Shown here: one piece after another, positions 36,801 to 44,305 of the stretch | Numbering within the stretch: the first letter of the stretch is position 1 | Layout of the letters: each line of letters opens with the position of its first letter | DNA from: Chromatiaceae bacterium | GTDB lineage: Bacteria > Pseudomonadota > Gammaproteobacteria > Chromatiales > Chromatiaceae | Assembly: GCA_013426805.1 (NCBI GenBank) | Contig: JACDZG010000013.1 | Coordinates: 1 to 64,000, forward strand | DNA length: 64,000 bases | Reading direction: 5' to 3' | Translations under genes and position numbers: made by a program | Notes under the pieces: generated by a model | What the model was told of the DNA's origin: nothing | Databases searched by the model: none | Seen by the model: the letters and a program-made list of their open reading frames with translations, nothing else

Positions 36801-37461
36801 CCTGCCGTTCTGCCGTGAGGCAATCCAGGGTCGCTATCCATTCGATAAAGGCAGCGCTCGGGATACCACCCTGGCCGACTTCGGGCAACTGTTCGGCCCC
36901 GGCGGATTGCTGGAGACCTTCTTCAAGACCAACCTGGCCCCCCTGGCGGACACCTCGCGTCGCCAGTGGCGCTGGGTGAACGCCGACTTGGGTATTCCCG
37001 CGTCGGTCCTGACGCAGTTCCAGCGGGCCGCGACCATCCGTGACGCATTTTTCGCGCCCGGGGCCAAGGTCCCGGGGGTGGAGTTTGCACTGACCCCCAC
37101 CAGCCTCGACGCACGGGCGACTCAGTTCACACTGGACTTGGGCGGTCAACTCCTTGATTACCGCCATGGGCCCATGAAAGCGCAGGTGCTCAAGTGGCCC
37201 GCTCCCGACGGGCTCGGACAGGTGCGGCTGGTGTTCACCGGGGTCGACGGCAAGACGCCCGGTCAGACCGAAGAGGGTCCCTGGGCCTGGTTTCGGGTGC
37301 TCGACCGGGCCCGGCTTCAGCCCACCGGACAGCCGGAGCTGTTCCGCCTGACCTTTGCCCTGGGCGGGTTGTCGGCAGCGTTCGATTTGCGTGCGATGAG
37401 TGTGCGCAATCCCTTCCAACTCGACGAATTGCGCGGCTTTGCCTGCCCGGAGCGGCTATGA
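33883..37461 (+). CDS. tssM: T6SS inner-membrane protein TssM (IcmF)
   Basis: The 1192-residue protein has two N-terminal transmembrane helices (about 10-30 and 50-70), a cytoplasmic NTPase-like domain with intact Walker A GPPGCGKTT (Lys143), a third transmembrane helix (about 448-468), and a large periplasmic IcmF/DUF1215 region and C-terminal beta domain. Length and order are normal for TssM. It forms the trans-envelope channel with TssL and TssJ. Coupled ATGA overlaps occur at both ends (tssL before, tagF after). Confidence 0.96.
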   Translation: MKAFFGFLTARWFLALLGTTALAALVWLIGPLFGFAGRVPLEPEASRWWVIGSLFALWALWQIGTAVLARLRNRRLMEQLASGPAATPDPTQTASAEELATLKQRFDEALSLLKGSAGRKGLGGHWVYQLPWYLIIGPPGCGKTTALVNSGLRFPLAERLGQDPVQGVGGTRNCDWWFSDQAVLLDTAGRYTTQDSYAQVDNAAWTGFLALLKRHRPRRPINGVLVAVSLSDLLQLSPTERAAHAQAIRQRVQEIYAAFRIRVPLYVLFMKADLVAGFMEYFADLGKEGREQVWGMTFPFDPAPTAAGTLSGFHAAHQALSQRLDQRLLGRMQEERDPRRRGLVFNFPRQFAALGETIQQFLTDALESTRYEVRPLVRGVYFTSGTQTGTPIDRVLAAIAANFGLGRQGPAPFNGTAKTFFVNRLLTDVVFPEAPLAGLDPRREQRRRWLRWGAYAGAVLLAVTAAALWSLSYARNRAYIAEVATQVAAIQTRIDALEPSGRDVLAVLPLLDAARRIPGGYAERDADTPLTMGLGLYQGDKLGSQAQRTYRRVLVRALLPAVILRLEEQIRQGAADPATLYEALRAYLMLDDAEHYDPDQLQIWIERDWARSLPRETTTEQREALAGHLAALLETRPSPLPLALDADLIGQARDILSSAPLATRVYAQLKQAGPGAGLPDFTIATAGGDLAKLVFQRRSGQPINQGIPALYTYAGYHQGFDAVTARLIADEAAESWVLGPSARLTPGSPAAKALIEAVRTAYLRDYVAQWNSLLEDLGLVPARDLPHAAEMADALAAPDDSPLRQLLVAAARETELDRPTESAVTGDQAAKIAARAAGATSMVTNLRNQVGRYFDAPTTQEQPGEAPEAYVTRRFAWLHDLVQGKGDRPAPLDKSLESVGQLGAHLRSVAAAATTGRGTLAAGTGTEIQAAKQAAAAQPPVLAALLGALAEDSAGLVAGGARSHLNNLWTSEILPFCREAIQGRYPFDKGSARDTTLADFGQLFGPGGLLETFFKTNLAPLADTSRRQWRWVNADLGIPASVLTQFQRAATIRDAFFAPGAKVPGVEFALTPTSLDARATQFTLDLGGQLLDYRHGPMKAQVLKWPAPDGLGQVRLVFTGVDGKTPGQTEEGPWAWFRVLDRARLQPTGQPELFRLTFALGGLSAAFDLRAMSVRNPFQLDELRGFACPERL

Positions 37462-38204
37462 GCACGGGGAACCCGGTCGGGACCGGGTTCTACGGCAAAC
37501 TCCCGCACCTGGGTGACTTCGTCGGTCGGCGCTTATCTACCGAACTGATCGAGCCCTGGGATCAATGGCTGCAAGCCTCCCTGGCGGCCAGCCGCGCCCG
37601 TCTTGGCGAGGCGTGGTTGGAGCACTATCTCAGCAGTCCGCTGTGGCGCTTTGTCCTCAGTCCCGGCGTGGCGGGGCAGGGAGCCTGGACCGGGGTCCTG
37701 ATGCCGAGCGTGGACCGGGTGGGACGTTACTTCCCGCTCACCCTCGCTTGTTCGCTGCCGACGGGCACCAACCCTTGCCGGTTACTCAATGTCACCGACT
37801 GGTTCGAGCGGGCGGAGGCGCTGGCCCTGTCCGTCCTCGATGACCCCTTTTCGCTGGATGACTTCGACACCGCGGTCCTGGCGCTGGGTGACCCCATCGG
37901 CGCGGCTGGTGCGATCGGCCCTCCCGAGCCAGGTCGTGGACGACCCAATGCCTGGCACCTGAGCACGGCCGACGGACCGGTCGACGGCGCCTGCCCGAAC
38001 CTGCTGGACCATGCCATGAACCAGGTGTTCCTCGCCTACAGCCTGTGGTGGGGCCAGGGGTCCGACCTGGTCGCGCCCTCGCTCCTGGCCTGTCAGGGGT
38101 TGCCGCCGCCCGATGGCTTTGCCGCGCTCCTCAATGGCGATTGGTCCGGGGGCGATTGGCGGCTGCTCGGGGAGGCGCAGCGAACCGCGAGTCCGGAGGC
38201 GTGA
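37458..38204 (+). CDS. tagF: T6SS-associated protein TagF
   Basis: The 248-residue protein starts with the TagF signature GFYGKLPHLGDFVGRRL and contains WLxxSPLWRF- and DRVGRYFPLT-like segments. In other bacteria TagF represses T6SS assembly post-translationally, often by sequestering the FHA protein, and is sometimes fused to PppA; here it is a separate gene directly before pppA. The ATG overlaps the tssM stop codon. Confidence 0.93.
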   Translation: MSTGNPVGTGFYGKLPHLGDFVGRRLSTELIEPWDQWLQASLAASRARLGEAWLEHYLSSPLWRFVLSPGVAGQGAWTGVLMPSVDRVGRYFPLTLACSLPTGTNPCRLLNVTDWFERAEALALSVLDDPFSLDDFDTAVLALGDPIGAAGAIGPPEPGRGRPNAWHLSTADGPVDGACPNLLDHAMNQVFLAYSLWWGQGSDLVAPSLLACQGLPPPDGFAALLNGDWSGGDWRLLGEAQRTASPEA

Positions 38205-38205
38205 C

Positions 38206-38955
38206 GTGGACGATCCCTGCCCAGGCTTCCGCTGGATCTCCGGTGGTGCGACCGATCAGGGTATGCGCCGCTCCATCAATCAGGACGCCTTCCTAGACCG
38301 TCCCGACCTGGGGCTCTGGGCCGTCGCCGACGGGATGGGCGGGCACCGCGACGGCGATCGGGCGAGTCGGCTGCTGGTCGAGGCGCTCGCGGCCCTGCCG
38401 CACCCACGCCTGCTCGGAGCGGCAGGAGACGCTGTGCGCGCGGCCCTGACCGCCGTCAACCGGGCACTGTTCGATGAGTCCGCCGCCGGCAGCGATGTCA
38501 TCGGCAGCACCATCGTCACCCTGATCGCGGTCGGCGATCACTGCGGCATCCTGTGGGTGGGGGACAGCCGCGTCTATCGGTTGCGTGACGGTATCATCGC
38601 CCGCCTCACCCGTGACCACACCCAGGTCCAGGCCCTGGTCGACCAGGGGCTGCTGGCCCCGGAACAAGCCGCAGGCCACCCGTACTCCAATGTCCTGGCC
38701 CGCGCCATCGGCGCGGACGCCTGGGTTGAGATCGACACCCGCATCGAACCCCTGCGTGACGGCGACCGCTACCTGCTGTGCAGCGACGGGCTGGACAAGG
38801 AGTTGGGTGATCCGGAAATTGCCGTGGTGCTTGGCGGGACTCATGGCGGTGCCGACCTTGGGCCTATCGCCCAGGCCTTGGTGCAGCGTGCCTGCGCGGC
38901 CGGCGGGCGCGACAACGTCACGGCCGTCGTCGTTCAGTTTGAGCGGCGTGCGTAG
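38206..38955 (+). CDS. pppA: T6SS PP2C-type Ser/Thr phosphatase PppA
   Basis: The GTG at 38206, just after the tagF stop and preceded by GGAGG, gives a 249-residue PP2C-family phosphatase. Visible metal-binding motifs are RSINQDAF, ADGMGGHRDGD, WVGDSRVYRLRDG, CSDGLDKEL and GGRDNVTAVVV. It should remove the phosphate that PpkA places on TagH, keeping the T6SS off. It is the last gene of the operon, followed by a hairpin. Confidence 0.93.
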   Translation: MDDPCPGFRWISGGATDQGMRRSINQDAFLDRPDLGLWAVADGMGGHRDGDRASRLLVEALAALPHPRLLGAAGDAVRAALTAVNRALFDESAAGSDVIGSTIVTLIAVGDHCGILWVGDSRVYRLRDGIIARLTRDHTQVQALVDQGLLAPEQAAGHPYSNVLARAIGADAWVEIDTRIEPLRDGDRYLLCSDGLDKELGDPEIAVVLGGTHGGADLGPIAQALVQRACAAGGRDNVTAVVVQFERRA

Positions 38956-38975
38956 TCAGGGCTTCCAGCCCTGAC
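38955..38975. terminator. Hairpin between pppA and argE
   Basis: GTCAGGGCT-TCC-AGCCCTGAC is a perfect 9-bp stem with a 3-nt loop, starting at the pppA stop codon and lying 21 nt from the end of convergent argE. It could terminate either transcript. There is no T-run. Confidence 0.6.
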
Positions 38976-38995
38976 AGTGTCAGGCCAGGATGGCC

Positions 38996-40150
38996 TCATT
39001 CCATACAAAACCGTCGAATGAACCCGCGCAGCAGTTCGATGGTCGGCGGGATACGGGCGATTTCCAGGTACTCGTCCGGTTGATGGGCCTGGGCAATGTC
39101 GCCGGGGCCCAGGATCAGGGTCTGCATCCCCAACTGGTCGAAAAACGGTGCCTCGGTACCGAAACCGACCGCCTCGGCGGCGTGCCCGGTCAGTGCTTCG
39201 CCGGCCCGCACGATGGCCGCGCCGGCCGGTGTCTCGACCGGCGGGATGGGTGGAAACAATGGCGCCACCGTCCAGGCAAGCCCGCGCCGTTCGGCTACGG
39301 CCGACACCCGGCGGGTGAGTTCGTCGCGCAGATCCGTGGGGTCGAGACCCGGCAACACGCGCAGGTCCAGATGCAGTTCGCACTCGCCGCAGATGCGATT
39401 GGGGTTGTCGCCGCCGTGGATATAACCCGGATTGATGGTCGGATAGGGGACCGCGAAAGCCGGGTGATGGTGGGTGCGCTGCAATTCATCGCGCCAGGCG
39501 AGGATGGCGGTCAGGGCCTCGTGCATCCCCTCGAGCGCATTGTTGCCCAGGCGCGGGTCACTGGCGTGGCCGCTGCGCCCGATCAGCCGCACCGCCTCGC
39601 CCATCACCCCCTTGTGTGTGCGCACCGGCCGTAAACCCGTGGGCTCCCCGATCACCGCATAGCGCCCCAGCGGGCGGCCCGTAGCGACCAGCGCGCGCGC
39701 GCCGGTCATCGATGACTCTTCATCCGCGGTGGCGAGGATCATCAGCGGTCGGGTCAGATCCCGCGCCGTCAGTCCGCGCGCCGCCTCGATCGCCAGTGCC
39801 AGGAACGATTTCATGTCCGCGGTGCCGAGCCCATAGTAGCGGCCGTCCGCCTCGGTCAGCGCCAGCGGGTCGTAGGACCAATAGGGCTCGTCATAAGGAA
39901 CCGTATCCGTGTGTCCGGCCAGAACCAGCCCGCCAGGCCCGGCGCCCAGGGTCGCGAGCAGATTGGTCTTACCCGGATGGCCGGGGATCGGCAGAATCTC
40001 GACCCGAAACCCGGCCGCGTCGAGCCAGCCGGCCAACAACTCGATCAGCGGTCGGTTACTGTGGTCAAAGGCCGGCGCGAGACTGCTGACCGACAGGGTG
40101 CCGATCAAGCCTTGCAGCATCGGGAGTAGGGCGGGGGCCTGGTTGGACAT
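38996..40150 (-). CDS. argE: Acetylornithine deacetylase ArgE
   Basis: The 384-residue M20-family enzyme has the metal-binding motifs GHTDTVP (near residue 79), GTADMKSF (near 109) and DEESSMTGA (near 142), plus the dimerisation domain with HEALTAIL-like helices and DLRVLPG. It removes the acetyl group from N-acetylornithine in arginine biosynthesis, in the cytoplasm. It is monocistronic and convergent with the T6SS operon. The related succinyl-diaminopimelate desuccinylase is less likely, given the length and the DSNRP-like N-terminal segment. Confidence 0.88.
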   Translation of the reverse strand: MSNQAPALLPMLQGLIGTLSVSSLAPAFDHSNRPLIELLAGWLDAAGFRVEILPIPGHPGKTNLLATLGAGPGGLVLAGHTDTVPYDEPYWSYDPLALTEADGRYYGLGTADMKSFLALAIEAARGLTARDLTRPLMILATADEESSMTGARALVATGRPLGRYAVIGEPTGLRPVRTHKGVMGEAVRLIGRSGHASDPRLGNNALEGMHEALTAILAWRDELQRTHHHPAFAVPYPTINPGYIHGGDNPNRICGECELHLDLRVLPGLDPTDLRDELTRRVSAVAERRGLAWTVAPLFPPIPPVETPAGAAIVRAGEALTGHAAEAVGFGTEAPFFDQLGMQTLILGPGDIAQAHQPDEYLEIARIPPTIELLRGFIRRFCME

Positions 40151-40222
40151 GGCTGCTCCGTAGTGTGTGAGTACCCGACGGGAACCGCGAAAGGCGCGTG
40201 ACCTCTGCGACCTTGGTGTCGA

Positions 40223-40555
40223 TTAGCGAGCGTGTTTTTCGAGCGGTGCGCCTGTCAACCCGAGATCGATCATCGCCATTGCCGCGTCGCGGATCGCGTC
40301 GGACTGGCCGCGCAGCGCGGCGGCCAATGCCGCGGGCTCGTTGAGTGCCCAGTCGGTGATCGCGTCGACATAGACTTCGCCGAGTGCGCCGTCGACCGCG
40401 ATGACCGCCCCGGTCGGGATCGCCGCCACGAGATTGTCGTCCGAGACCCGCGGCTGCGAACGAACATTCGTGTAGCCATCATTTGAGCTGATCACGAACC
40501 GATTGCAATTCTCGGCGCCGGCAATCCCCGGGGGGAGGTAGCATCCGACGAGCAT
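40223..40555 (-). CDS. Small protein with an SH3-like segment
   Basis: From the ATG at 40555 the protein has 110 residues. The first half includes NDGYTNVRSQPRVSDDNLVAAIPTGAVIAV, the pattern of a bacterial SH3 (SH3_3) domain; the second half is a helical Ala-rich tail. The start is uncertain (the frame is open to 40582) and no signal peptide is clear, although SH3_3 domains are usually extracytoplasmic. It may be a truncated copy. No operon partner. Confidence 0.45.
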   Translation of the reverse strand: MLVGCYLPPGIAGAENCNRFVISSNDGYTNVRSQPRVSDDNLVAAIPTGAVIAVDGALGEVYVDAITDWALNEPAALAAALRGQSDAIRDAAMAMIDLGLTGAPLEKHAR

Positions 40556-40586
40556 AACCCTTGGAATCCGGCAATTGCGCATCGCT

Positions 40587-40690
40587 CACTCCCACGCTCC
40601 AGCGTGGGAGTGTCGTGCGGGCGCTCCGCGTCCGGTCTGCGCACTGGACGCCGAGCGTCCGCACCTGCTCCCACGCTGGAGCGCGGGAGC
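40587..40690. repeat. Pair of related palindromic hairpins
   Basis: The first hairpin (40587-40612) has perfect 12-bp arms CACTCCCACGCT/AGCGTGGGAGTG around CC. The second (40667-40690) has 10-bp arms GCTCCCACGC/GCGCGGGAGC with one mismatch. They share the same stem sequence, as expected for a REP-type dispersed element. They sit upstream of the small SH3-like gene and downstream of the Uma2 gene. Confidence 0.65.
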
Positions 40691-40811
40691 CAGAGTACCT
40701 GGGCTGGACGGGGCATTTGCCCCGTCCGAAACGTTTTCCCCGAACCTGCCGGTTCCAATCAACGCTCGGCCACGAAGAATTCGCCACCAGGGTCCGTTCC
40801 TCACCGCAATC

Positions 40812-41954
40812 CTACCGCGCGAGGCGTGCCCGCAGGGCCGCCAGGTCCTGCTCCAGGCGCTGCCGTGCCTGGGCCTCGGCGTCGGCCCGCCGGGTCTGCT
40901 CGAGCGCCCGCTGCGCCTCGGCGTCGGCCCGGTGCTCGGCCTCGCGCTTGGCCTGCGTCTCGGCCTCGGCCCGGTCCATGGCCTCGCGTTTGGCCCGCGC
41001 CTCGGCGTCGGCCCGCCGCGCCTCGGCCTCGGCTCGGTCCATGGCCTCGCGTTTAGCCCGGGCCTCGGCGTCGGCCCGGTCCAATGCCTCGCGTTTAGCC
41101 TGAGCCTCGGCGTCGGCCCGCCGTGTCTGCGCGTCGGCCCGCCGCGCCTGCGCATCGGCCCGCCGCGTCTGCGCATCGGCCCGCCGCGTCTGCGCATCGG
41201 CCTGCCGCACCGCGGCCGCCGCGCGCTCCCGATCGGCGCGCCAACCGGGAAGGACGAAGCCGGCATAGATCGGATCATCACGCAACGCTTCCAGACCCGG
41301 TCGGCGCGCCAGGTCGGTCGGGCGGAATTGCAGCCCCGGCAGCACCCGCGAGCAGATGACCCCGGCCTGTGGTGCGATGGGCGTATAGAACCCGGTGGGG
41401 GTGCGGGTGTAGAACGCCTGGTGGGCGGGGTTCTGGTGCAGGATGTAATACTCGGGTACGCCCCCGGCGGCGTATTCGGCCTTCTTGGTGACGGTATCGC
41501 GCACGATGCCGCGGCGCTCCAGGTCGGACAGGGCCTCGATACAGAGGTCGAAAACTCCGTGGTAGGAGCAATCCAGGGGCAGCAGCGGCTGGGGATTATC
41601 GTTGCGCACCACGCCGAAATCAGGCTTGCGGATGACCGTGCCGCTCGGCAGCGGCAGCCGGAAACCCATCTCCAGGCCGACCAGCTGCGCACAGGGGTAG
41701 GTGCGCAGGAAGTGCTGCACCAGTGTACTGAACCAGGCATAGACCAGAAAGGTCTCGTAATCGGACACCGGTTTCTCCTCCAGGCGGCCGTTGTTCCACT
41801 CGTAATGGTGGTCCGACTCCAGGTAATACGTGGTCCAGTAGACCGCCTCCGAGACCAGGAGACCGTCCGCGGAGCCCGCCGCGGGCAGGCGTCGGGGCGG
41901 CGGGGCCGGGACCTGCGGTGCGGGTGCGAGTTCAGTGGCAGCGCTGGAGGACAT
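40812..41954 (-). CDS. Uma2-family nuclease with long charged coiled-coil tail
   Basis: From the ATG at 41954 the protein has 380 residues. The first 240 form a Uma2 (DUF820) PD-(D/E)XK-type domain, with YYLESDHHYEWNNGRLEEKP at the N-terminal acidic motif, IRKPDFGVV, and the KAEYAAGGVPEYYILH motif. The last 130 residues are a continuous alpha-helix of repeats such as RRADAQT and AKREAMDRAEAE. Uma2 proteins are abundant and poorly understood; some are linked to transposition or defence. The start is ambiguous: the frame is open to 42131 and none of the candidate starts has a strong ribosome-binding site. Confidence 0.75.
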   Translation of the reverse strand: MSSSAATELAPAPQVPAPPPRRLPAAGSADGLLVSEAVYWTTYYLESDHHYEWNNGRLEEKPVSDYETFLVYAWFSTLVQHFLRTYPCAQLVGLEMGFRLPLPSGTVIRKPDFGVVRNDNPQPLLPLDCSYHGVFDLCIEALSDLERRGIVRDTVTKKAEYAAGGVPEYYILHQNPAHQAFYTRTPTGFYTPIAPQAGVICSRVLPGLQFRPTDLARRPGLEALRDDPIYAGFVLPGWRADRERAAAAVRQADAQTRRADAQTRRADAQARRADAQTRRADAEAQAKREALDRADAEARAKREAMDRAEAEARRADAEARAKREAMDRAEAETQAKREAEHRADAEAQRALEQTRRADAEAQARQRLEQDLAALRARLAR

Positions 41955-42196
41955 GGGCGGCAGGAGTCCGATCTTGGGATCGCAGGGGCCAAGCGTAGCG
42001 CGATAACGGCGCACGTGCATCTCGTATTGTATTGGCGGCCCGCGGTGTCTTCGGCCAGCGCGTAGCGCGTAGGATGCGGTGAGTACTCGAACCGCATCAC
42101 GGACCACGCGCGCATCGGCTGCGCGTATCATAACGAACTGTCGCCGTTTCGCGGCAGCGGTACCGATGGCATTCCCGTGTCTCTTGAGGAGGAGCG

Positions 42197-42592
42197 ATGA
42201 GCGAGCAACTTGAGCTGATTTCGTTGGCGGATCTGATCGAGCAGATCAAGACCGATCTCCTGACCAAGGGTGCCGGAAACAACCCGGCATTCTTTATCGA
42301 CGGCGTGGAGATCGCGGCCCAAGTCGTCGCCCGGCGCGAACAAGCCGAGGGGGGCAAGGCCGGCCTCGGGATCAGTCTGGCGGTGCTCGGGCTGCGGGCC
42401 GACGCCGGGGTCGACACCAAGACCACGCTGGGCAGCCAATTGACTCAGACGGTCACGATCAAACTATCCCCCCTGCTGAGCAAAGAGCAATACCTCGCCC
42501 AACTCGGGGACGCTGAGCGGGAGCGGGTGACGCAGACGGCCGCCAAGGTGGTGGCCCGCGGGACCCGCGGTGGATCCGGCAACCCGGTTTGA
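42197..42592 (+). CDS. Trypco2-like (trypsin-co-occurring domain) protein
   Basis: The 131-residue protein starts after a strong AGGAGG ribosome-binding site. It has the pattern of the trypsin-co-occurring domain 2: an N-terminal amphipathic helix (LADLIEQIKTDLL), a FFIDGVEIAAQVVARRE strand pair, a LGISLAVLGLRADAG strand, then the QTVTIKLSPL strand. Such small domains accompany trypsin-like proteases, CHAT proteases and STAND NTPases in predicted conflict systems. Here the next gene, 45 nt downstream, begins with a CHAT-like N-terminal segment but is broken. The assignment is by pattern and needs a profile search. Confidence 0.6.
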   Translation: MSEQLELISLADLIEQIKTDLLTKGAGNNPAFFIDGVEIAAQVVARREQAEGGKAGLGISLAVLGLRADAGVDTKTTLGSQLTQTVTIKLSPLLSKEQYLAQLGDAERERVTQTAAKVVARGTRGGSGNPV

Positions 42593-42636
42593 ACCGCCCG
42601 CGCAGGGCGCCGGGCGCAGCGTGCCGGGGGTGAGGG

Positions 42637-43313
42637 ATGGACGCATCTGAGCTTCAGATCGCGCCGGCACTGGAGCCTGAATCCTGGGCGCTGAGGTTAC
42701 GCGCCAGCTCCGGCGTCATCGGCGAGGTCGAGCCTGATCCCATTGCGCTACCCTTCACGTCCACGGATCTCGAGCTGTTCGAGCGTGCCCTGGATCTGAA
42801 CGGCGGCACCGCTATAAAGCGCACCTTCAGCTTGGATGAGATCGCGCGGCTCGCCGAACTCAAGCTCCTGCGGCACGCGCCGGCACCACTCGCGGACTCG
42901 CGGACTCGCGGACGCCATTGTCGCTGCTGTTGCTCGATATCGATCACTTCAAGATGATCAACGATACCCATGACCATCTCGCCGGTGACCAGGTCTTGAT
43001 CGAGCTGACCCGTCGTCTCGGCCACCAGTTGCGCGCGGTCGACGTCCTGGCCCGTTGGGGCGGCGAGGAATTCGTGATCCTGATGCCTCACTGTAGGGCG
43101 ACCCAGGCACTGCACGCGGCGGAAAGGTTACGGGCCCTGGTTGCGGATCAATCCTTCCCCGAGGTCGGCGCGGTCACCACGAGCTTCGGTGTGGCCGAAT
43201 ACCAGGCTAACGAAAGCGATCACGCCTGGATCAAGCGGGCCGATGATGCACTCTACGCGGCCAAGTCCCGCGGCAGAAACCGCGTTTATCTCTCCACCCG
43301 GCAGATTGAATGA
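42637..43313 (+). pseudogene. CHAT-like N-terminus joined out of frame to a truncated GGDEF domain
   Basis: Frame 1 (ATG at 42637) encodes about 85 residues resembling the N-terminal segment that precedes CHAT protease domains (WALRLRASSG, ALPFTSTDLELFERAL). It then runs through a short 8-bp tandem repeat. A different frame continues from about 42915 with SLLLLDIDHFKMIND, the catalytic GGEEF (near 43064) and FGVAEY, to a stop at 43313. The usual start of a GGDEF domain (DxLTxLxNRR) is missing, so the cyclase domain is truncated. Removing one 8-bp unit would put both parts in frame. Confidence 0.65.
42893..42913 (+). repeat. 8-bp tandem repeat at a gene junction
   Basis: The unit CGGACTCG occurs at 42893-42900 and 42901-42908 and continues as CGGAC to 42913 (2.6 copies). 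It lies exactly where the CHAT-like and GGDEF reading frames change. Eight is not a multiple of three, so unit gain or loss changes the frame. Confidence 0.85.
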
Positions 43314-43411
43314 CCGTCTCGGACAAGCCTCAAGGGGTCAATTCACGACATGGAAGTTACTTGGTCGAAGCATGATAGCGAGGCGCCGAGGCGCCTCGCG
43401 ACTCGAACCGG

Positions 43412-43837
43412 TCAGAGTTTAATGACGACGACATTCACGCCGTCTTCTTGGCCCAGATCGAAGGTGTTGTGGCTGAGTTTGGCGACCGCGCCGATCGTCT
43501 CGACAACAAAGGCGGGATCGGCACCCGCGTTGATGACAAGACCATTGCCCGCCCCGTCGTTGACCACCAGCGTCGCCGCGTCCGGCCTGGTCACCGAGAT
43601 GCCCTCCGCGGGCGAAAGGATGGTGAGATCCGCGTTCAGAAAGCGCACCGACAGCGACGAGGCATCGCGATTGGCCTCGACGAACGCATCGGCCGCGTCG
43701 ACCGCTCCCGCCTTGACCTTCTCAACCAGACCAAGGGCAGCCGCTTTCGCCTTGCCCGCGATCTCCCGCGCGTTTTCGCTGGTGGCAGCCTCTTTGACAG
43801 CCGCAACCGCTTTGTCGAGTTGTTCTTGCCAGCTCAT
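43412..43837 (-). CDS. Hypothetical protein with helical N-terminus and beta-rich C-terminus
   Basis: The 141-residue protein has a good AGAGGA ribosome-binding site. Residues 1-60 are an Ala/Lys/Glu-rich amphipathic helical region (WQEQLDKAVAAVKEAA). Residues 60-141 are beta-rich with VRFLNADLTILSPAEG and end in VNVVVIKL. No known family is recognised. No adjacent gene shares its strand closely. Confidence 0.65.
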   Translation of the reverse strand: MSWQEQLDKAVAAVKEAATSENAREIAGKAKAAALGLVEKVKAGAVDAADAFVEANRDASSLSVRFLNADLTILSPAEGISVTRPDAATLVVNDGAGNGLVINAGADPAFVVETIGAVAKLSHNTFDLGQEDGVNVVVIKL

Positions 43838-44305
43838 CGTCGTTTCCTCTTGGTTGATTGTCTATCGAAATAGTGACTTGGCGAACGATATCGGGAACCA
43901 TTCAAGTCCGAGCGGCGCTCCGTCGCCGGGCGGCTCACTGCCCGGACCAGAAGCTCGCTTAGGCGCGAGTCGAGGCGGAGCGCTCTTGGTTAGTAAGTAT
44001 AGAATGCATTTGATCCCTCTGTAGAGCAGATCGGACAGACCGGAGGCGAACCCGGAAAGCAGCGTCGGAAAACCAGACCGCAGCCCATTCGAATTGAACG
44101 CGATCTGTTCGACATTGCGGAGGAGCACAAAGTTCTCCCGCGACAACCCGCCGCGGCGAGCGGCACCGGCGATGCGCCCGAGGGCGCGATCCGACTGGCG
44201 GGCGGCGCGGCGAATGCTCGCCGCCCGCTGTCGAGCGGGTCCGGATCGGTATACTGTACCCGCGACCTTGATCAAGCGCCCCTCACCGCAGCCCCCCGAG
44301 GCCCT
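43838..44305. other. Intergenic region with no supported gene
   Basis: In 468 nt between the hypothetical protein and the VWA gene, the only long frame is a minus-strand one (43862-44275) that lacks a credible start and has an Arg-rich, low-complexity start. Its later part (VEQIAFNSNG, GLSDLLYRGIKCILYLL) is more protein-like, so a decayed gene is possible. The promoter of the VWA gene should lie here. Confidence 0.35.

Noticed and set aside
40587-40690. Possible small CRISPR or attachment site
   Set aside because: Two related hairpins only, with no regular spacer and no cas or integrase gene nearby; REP-like elements fit better.
43862-44275. Minus-strand frame of 137 codons
   Set aside because: No ribosome-binding site or recognised domain, and an Arg-rich start. 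The later part looks protein-like but is not enough for a gene call.
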